Shown: positions 59,571 to 64,000 of the stretch, one piece after another | Layout: every line of letters begins with the position of its first letter | Position numbering within the stretch: position 1 is the first letter of the stretch | Assembly (NCBI RefSeq): GCF_030604785.1 | Contig: NZ_JAUVVF010000004.1 | Location: forward strand, 1-64,000 | Direction: 5' to 3' | Length of the DNA stretch: 64,000 nucleotides | Source: Paracoccus sp. (in: a-proteobacteria) | Lineage (GTDB): Bacteria > Pseudomonadota > Alphaproteobacteria > Rhodobacterales > Rhodobacteraceae | Notes under the pieces: model-generated | The model's database searches: none | Told to the model about the DNA's origin: nothing | The model's input: only the letters and a program-made list of their open reading frames with translations | Made by a program: the position numbers and the translations under genes

Positions 59571-62500
59571 CTAGGGATCACTAAATTGATCCACTGCCCT
59601 CCGCCTAGGCCATATACTCTCCCTCTGCAAGTTGACCGGCCTGTCGGAGTGAGCAAGGATCTCCCGCGCCTTGCGCGACAAGGTCAGCGCGAACATCTGC
59701 GGCGTGAAGGCGAAGGCCAGTGTTACCGACAGCGCGACGCCCCCGGCGACCGACATCGCGAAGGGCGGCCAAAATCCGCCTCCGCCAAGGATCAGCGGCA
59801 GGAATCCACCGACGGTCGTGATCGTGGTCGAGACGATGTGGCGGACCGATCCGGCGACCACATCGACCATCGCAGCCCGGTCGCCCGAGGCGGCACGGGG
59901 ATCCTGCTGCAGGTCCGACAGCACGATCAGGGCGGCGTTCACCGACACGCCGATCGAGCCGATCACCCCGATGATCGCGTTGATCCCGAAGGGATAATCG
60001 AAAACCGCAAGGGCCAGCATCGACAGCCCCGCCGACAGGCCCGCCACGGTAAAGGCGATGGCCGTCAGCCTGAACGAGTTGAAGGTCAGCACGACCACCG
60101 CGATCGACAGCGTGATGATCAGCCCAAGCGGCGCGACCAGCGCCTGAACCGTGCTGTTGCGGGCGTCGGTATCGCCGCCGGTTTCCAGCCGGATGCCCTG
60201 GGGTGGGGCATAGCCTGCGGCCCGCAGCACCTCCATCGCCTGGGCCAGAGCGGTTGCGGGCAGCACGCCCGGCATCAGAAAGGCCTGCACATTGTTCACC
60301 CGTTCGCCGTTGCGGCGGGTGATCGTGCTTTCCGACGGCTCGAGCCGCAGCGCGCCAAGCGTCGAAAGAGGCACGGCGGGAAACTGGCCCGACGCCGCCA
60401 GACCGGCCGCGCCCGGCGGCTGGATCGGCATGTCGCCGACCGCCACCGGATCGCCCCGAAGACCCGCACCGAAGCGCACGCGCACGGGCAGTTCCTCTGT
60501 GCCCTCCAGCAGCGATCCGCCGGTCACGCCCTCGAGCCCCGCCTCCATCTGCCGCGCGATCTGGCCCAGATCGAGGCCCAGAAGCCGCGCGCGCGCCTCG
60601 TCGACCTCAAGGGTCAGCTTGGGGGCTCCGCCCGCGATACCGGTGCGGACCAGCGCGAACTGGGGCACCTGTGCCAGCAGGCTGCGCAATTCCTCGCCCG
60701 CACGGCGCAGGGCGTCGGTATCCTGCCCGACCAGACGCAGCTCGATCGCCGCGTCGACGGGCGGCCCCTGGGTCAGGCCCCGGATCACGAAGCGCGCCTG
60801 CGCAAAGGCGGGCGGCAGATCGGTCTGCAGCTCAAGCAGCAGCCGCTCGGTCGCGGCGGCGGACTCGGTGCGGATCAGCGCCTGGGCGAAAGCCGGGGCC
60901 TGATCGCGGTTGCCGACCATGTTGTAATAGAAGGCCGGCGCCGAGCGGCCGACCACCCAGGCGATATCGGAGATTCCTTCCCGGGCCGCAAGCGAGGCGT
61001 CGATCCGGCGAACGACGCGCAGCGTCTCGTCTATGCCGGTGCCGGGGGGCAGATCGACCTCGACATGGAACTGGTCACGGTCGACGCCGGGGAAGAATTG
61101 CGGCGTCAGGCCGGGCAGCGACAGGAAGCCCAGCACGGGCAGGACCAGCGCCAGCGTCACGCTGCGCCAGGGATTGGCCAGCGACAGCGACAGCGCGGCC
61201 CGCATCAGCCGCATCGCCACCCCGTCGCGCGCAGGCAGCCCGTCGCCGGCGCGCAACCAGTAGCCGGCCAGAGCGGGGGTGATGGTAACGGCAACGACCA
61301 GCGACCAGGCCAGCATCACGATGACCGAAATCGCAATCGAACCGACGAAATCCCCCGCAGGCCCCGGCAGCAGCAAAAGCGGCATGAAGGACAGGATCGT
61401 CGTCAGCGTCGAGGCCGCAAGCGGCATCGTCAGGCGCCGCACCGAGACGGACACCGCCTCCAGCCGGGACAGGCCCGCTCGCAGAAACTTGCCGATCTCG
61501 TCGGTCATGACGATCGCGGCATCCACCAGCAGGCCAAGTGCGACGATCAGCCCGGTGACGCTCATCTGGTGGATGGGCACGGCCAGCGCGTTCAGCGTGG
61601 CGACCGAGGCCAGCGAAACAACCGGCAACACCATCGCCACGATCAGCGCCGCGCGCGCCCCGAGCGTGACGAACAGCACCCCGACCACCAGCGCCACGCC
61701 AAGGGCCATGTTCATCCCGACTTCGGCCAGACGCTCGGTCGTGTAGCGGCTCTGGTCGAAGACCGTTTCCAGCGACAGACCCCATGGCAGGCCCTCGGCC
61801 TGGGCGGCGGTCGCCGCGCGGATGTCGGCCATCCAGCGATCCACCTGCAGCCCCTCGGCCAGCCGGGCCGAGATCAGGATCGCGGGCCGTCCCCTGTGCA
61901 GCGCAGCCTCGGCCAGCGGCAGGCGCGGGCCGCGGTTGATCTGCGCCACATCGCCCAGCAACGTCACGCGGCCTTGGGCATCCTCGCGCAGCACCACGGC
62001 GCGCAGCCGGTCCAGCGAGGTGATCTCGCCCGTCAGGCCCAGCACCAGATCGGCCCGCTCGCCCCGCAGCCGGCCCGCCTGCACCTTGGCATCGGCCGCA
62101 CGGATCGCGGCCGAGACGGCGTCGGCCGTCAGCCCGAGGGCGGCGGTGCGGTCGGCGTCCAGCGTGACCAGCACCTCTTCCTCGGGCAGGCCATGCAGAT
62201 CGACAAGGCTGGTCCCCGGCACCCGGCGCAGCCGGTCCGCCAGGGCCTCGGCCTCGCGCGCCGCGCGGGCCAGGGCAAATCCCTCGGGCATCGTCAGCGC
62301 GAAGATCGCGGCATAGCCCCCGGCGCTGTCGCTGTCGAATTCGGGCTCCAGTGCGCCGGCCGGGAAATCCCGGCGCGCATCGGCCACAGCGTCGCGCACC
62401 AGGCTCCAGACCTGTTCGATCGTGGCGGGGGGAACGGTCTCCTCAAGTTCGACGGCGACGACCGAGATGCCGGTGGCCGAGGTCGATTCGATCGTGGCGA

Positions 62501-62732
62501 TCTCGGGAATGGTGCGCAGTTCGGTTTCGATCTTGGCGGTGACGAGCGCCTCGACCCGCGCGGGATCGGCACCGGGAAAAACCGTGGTGATCGTGGCGAA
62601 GATGTTGGTGATGGTGGGGTCTTCCTGCCGCCCGATGGACCACAAGGCCGAGGCCCCGGCGGACAGGATGACCAGAAGCGCCAGCATGACGAGGCGCGGC
62701 TGACGGAAGAACAGCGTGTCCATCGGGGTCAT
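59571..62732 (-). CDS. RND-family efflux permease
   Basis: The 1053-residue inner-membrane protein has the RND layout: an N-terminal helix, two large periplasmic loops and two six-helix bundles. The opening SIGRQEDPTITNIFATITTVFPG is typical of proteobacterial exporters partnered by HlyD-like adaptors. In helix 4 the motif is GLLVDAAIVMTDE: the first Asp of the usual VDD pair is kept (near residue 403) and the second is Ala, as in metal-efflux-type members. The start overlaps the adaptor stop (ATGA); an ATG at 62723 is an alternative. The drug or metal substrate is unknown, and no outer-membrane channel gene is nearby. Confidence 0.9.
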   Translation of the reverse strand: MTPMDTLFFRQPRLVMLALLVILSAGASALWSIGRQEDPTITNIFATITTVFPGADPARVEALVTAKIETELRTIPEIATIESTSATGISVVAVELEETVPPATIEQVWSLVRDAVADARRDFPAGALEPEFDSDSAGGYAAIFALTMPEGFALARAAREAEALADRLRRVPGTSLVDLHGLPEEEVLVTLDADRTAALGLTADAVSAAIRAADAKVQAGRLRGERADLVLGLTGEITSLDRLRAVVLREDAQGRVTLLGDVAQINRGPRLPLAEAALHRGRPAILISARLAEGLQVDRWMADIRAATAAQAEGLPWGLSLETVFDQSRYTTERLAEVGMNMALGVALVVGVLFVTLGARAALIVAMVLPVVSLASVATLNALAVPIHQMSVTGLIVALGLLVDAAIVMTDEIGKFLRAGLSRLEAVSVSVRRLTMPLAASTLTTILSFMPLLLLPGPAGDFVGSIAISVIVMLAWSLVVAVTITPALAGYWLRAGDGLPARDGVAMRLMRAALSLSLANPWRSVTLALVLPVLGFLSLPGLTPQFFPGVDRDQFHVEVDLPPGTGIDETLRVVRRIDASLAAREGISDIAWVVGRSAPAFYYNMVGNRDQAPAFAQALIRTESAAATERLLLELQTDLPPAFAQARFVIRGLTQGPPVDAAIELRLVGQDTDALRRAGEELRSLLAQVPQFALVRTGIAGGAPKLTLEVDEARARLLGLDLGQIARQMEAGLEGVTGGSLLEGTEELPVRVRFGAGLRGDPVAVGDMPIQPPGAAGLAASGQFPAVPLSTLGALRLEPSESTITRRNGERVNNVQAFLMPGVLPATALAQAMEVLRAAGYAPPQGIRLETGGDTDARNSTVQALVAPLGLIITLSIAVVVLTFNSFRLTAIAFTVAGLSAGLSMLALAVFDYPFGINAIIGVIGSIGVSVNAALIVLSDLQQDPRAASGDRAAMVDVVAGSVRHIVSTTITTVGGFLPLILGGGGFWPPFAMSVAGGVALSVTLAFAFTPQMFALTLSRKAREILAHSDRPVNLQRESIWPRRRAVDQFSDP

Positions 62733-63880
62733 TCCTCTGCGCGGGCAAGCTGGTCCAGGACAAGCTGTCCCGGCGCGACGCGGTCCGGCGCCTCGGCGAC
62801 GATGCGTGCACCCGGCGGCAGGTCGCCGCGGAGAAAGACGCGCGCGCCCTCGCCGTGGATCACCTCGACCGCAGCGGGCTGAACCCGATCACCCTCGGGC
62901 GCGGGCCTCAGCGCCATGACGGACCAACTGCCCTGCGCGCCGTCGCGCAAGGCGGCAAGGGGCGCCCAGAAGCCCGGCGTCTGGATCCTCTGCTCAAGGA
63001 TCACCGAGACGGTTTCGCCCAGAACGGGGGCCGCCTCTTGCAGGGTCAGCACGACAGGGCGGCTCCGGGTCAGCGGGTCGAGATCGGGCCGCAGATGCAG
63101 GACCGTGGCAGCCCGGACGACGCCGCCAAGCTCGAGCGCCACGGGATCGCCCGGTTGCAGCGTCGCGGCCAGATCCGGGGGCAGGCCCACCCGCGCGCGC
63201 GCCGGGCCCGCCTCGAAGAGGACCAGCACCGGCTGTCCGGCCGCCACGGTCTGCCCGGCATCAATCTGGCGCGCACCGATCCGGGCCGCGAAGGGCGCCC
63301 GCAGGATCGATTTTTCCAGCCGCACATCGACACCGGCGATCCGCGCGGCCGTGGCGGCCATGCCGGCTTCGATCCGGGCCAGACCAAGGCGCGCCTCGTC
63401 CTGCGCCGCGACCGCGCGGAACCCGCGCTCGGTCAGCGCGTCCTGGCGCGCCAGCGTCAGCCGGGCAAGTTCGGCATCGGCCTGCAACGCGGCCAGCTCG
63501 GCCTCCAGCGCAGCGCGTTCCGGGATCAGCGCGCTGGTATCCAGCCGCGCCAGAACCGCCCCCTGGGCGACGACATCGCCCTCGGCGACCAGCAATTCGG
63601 CAAGCCGCCCGCCCAGTTCGAAGCCCAGATCGACCCGCGCGGCGGCCTCGATCTGGCCCGTGAAGCGGCGCGTGACAGCGTGGTCGTGCGTCGGGCGCAC
63701 CTCGATCACGCGCACGCTGGTCAGCGGCGCGGCGGGTCCGGGCTCGGTGGCGCTTGCGGAAAGCAGGGCGTGTCCCGCCAGAACCGCCGCGCCAGCTGCC
63801 GCGGCGACCGCAAGCGTCAGGATCAGGGTCGCGGTGCGACGCAGGACCTTGGGGATGAAGCCGTCTGCACGCTTGATCAT
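62729..63880 (-). CDS. RND efflux periplasmic adaptor (membrane fusion protein)
   Basis: The protein is about 383 residues from ATG 63880, chosen because GGAGG lies seven bases upstream; a GTG at 63886 is too close to it. It has an N-terminal anchor helix (about 15-40), the biotinyl-lipoyl half-motifs (RRFTGQIEAAARVDLGFELGGRLAELLV and ILRAPFAARIGARQIDAGQTV), a helical hairpin (about 110-160) and beta-barrel parts. It links the permease encoded downstream to an outer-membrane channel. The promoter region carries palindromes that suggest repression by a TetR-type protein. Confidence 0.9.
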   Translation of the reverse strand: MIKRADGFIPKVLRRTATLILTLAVAAAAGAAVLAGHALLSASATEPGPAAPLTSVRVIEVRPTHDHAVTRRFTGQIEAAARVDLGFELGGRLAELLVAEGDVVAQGAVLARLDTSALIPERAALEAELAALQADAELARLTLARQDALTERGFRAVAAQDEARLGLARIEAGMAATAARIAGVDVRLEKSILRAPFAARIGARQIDAGQTVAAGQPVLVLFEAGPARARVGLPPDLAATLQPGDPVALELGGVVRAATVLHLRPDLDPLTRSRPVVLTLQEAAPVLGETVSVILEQRIQTPGFWAPLAALRDGAQGSWSVMALRPAPEGDRVQPAAVEVIHGEGARVFLRGDLPPGARIVAEAPDRVAPGQLVLDQLARAEE

Positions 63881-63897
63881 GGGCACGCCTCCGTGAA

Positions 63898-63912
63898 GTA
63901 AGCGTTACTTAC
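63898..63912. promoter_or_regulatory. Operator palindrome at the RND operon promoter
   Basis: GTAAG-CGTTA-CTTAC is a 15-bp inverted repeat. On the minus strand a promoter-like pair TTGCCA (63939-63934) and TTATGT (63916-63911) with 17-base spacing ends inside it, so a bound repressor would block transcription. It lies 18 bp before the adaptor start. Confidence 0.55.
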
Positions 63913-63944
63913 ATAAGTTAGAATCACTCACTTTGGCAAGCTGG

Positions 63945-63965
63945 AATGTAAGACACGTTTACATT
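63945..63965. promoter_or_regulatory. Second operator-like palindrome
   Basis: AATGTAA-N7-TTACATT has perfect 7-bp arms and lies just upstream of the -35 box of the RND promoter. It shares the GTAA/TTAC core with the element at 63898, and another ATGTAAG half-site lies at 63993-63999. A divergent regulator gene probably begins beyond the window. Confidence 0.5.
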
Positions 63966-64000
63966 TCACCGCCCGACCTGCCTTGTCGTCCGATGTAAGC

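Overview
The window is GC-rich, tightly packed chromosomal DNA (many ATGA stop/start overlaps). It looks like an alphaproteobacterium of the Rhodobacteraceae, most like Paracoccus. This rests on gene content: a heterotetrameric sarcosine oxidase next to gbcAB-type glycine betaine demethylation genes and paired GlxA/GbdR-type regulators, plus the protein-sequence character. No rRNA, tRNA, CRISPR array, insertion sequence or phage gene was seen.

Region 1 (1-15.7 kb) is a glycine betaine catabolism supercluster. It holds the 5' end of soxA with soxD and soxB (sarcosine to glycine), gbcA/gbcB (betaine to dimethylglycine), and a dimethylglycine dehydrogenase-like flavoprotein with a GcvT half. It also holds etfBA as electron acceptor, folD and purU to turn released methyl groups into formyl-THF and formate, and a BCCT betaine/choline-type importer. 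Two GbdR-like AraC regulators and a GcvA-like LysR regulator are interleaved.

Region 2 (15.7-20.6 kb) is a four-gene Nik/Opp/Dpp-type ABC importer preceded by a Zur-box-like palindrome.

Region 3 (20.7-35.9 kb) is the most unusual part. An ECF sigma factor and its membrane anti-sigma factor sit beside a set of transcription units that carry the same bipartite promoter, GGATG-N16-CGTATG. I found four strong copies and two weaker ones. They precede the sigma operon itself, a DUF2333-like membrane protein, an eight-subunit Mrp-type cation/proton antiporter operon that ends in an OLD-like ATPase, a small membrane protein, and an isocitrate dehydrogenase followed by a small acidic exported protein. 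I infer a compact, locally encoded ECF stress regulon for ion and pH homeostasis.

Region 4 (36.0-49.9 kb) is a six-gene operon with overlapping ends: glgE, treS-pep2 fusion, glgB, glgX, treZ, treY. It joins the maltose-1-phosphate route from trehalose to glucan with the TreY/TreZ route from glucan back to trehalose. A GGAAC-N17-GTT element upstream may link it to the general stress response.

Region 5 (50.0-59.5 kb) has a large hybrid sensor kinase. Convergent with it are three surface-glycan-like genes: a three-module glycosyltransferase (GT2, exostosin-like, GT10-like), a coiled-coil protein and a double ATP-grasp protein. Region 6 (59.6-64 kb) is an RND efflux permease and its periplasmic adaptor under palindromic operators; a divergent regulator probably lies just outside the window.

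The theme is osmolyte and stress physiology: betaine uptake and breakdown, trehalose/glucan interconversion, and a cation antiporter under a dedicated sigma factor.
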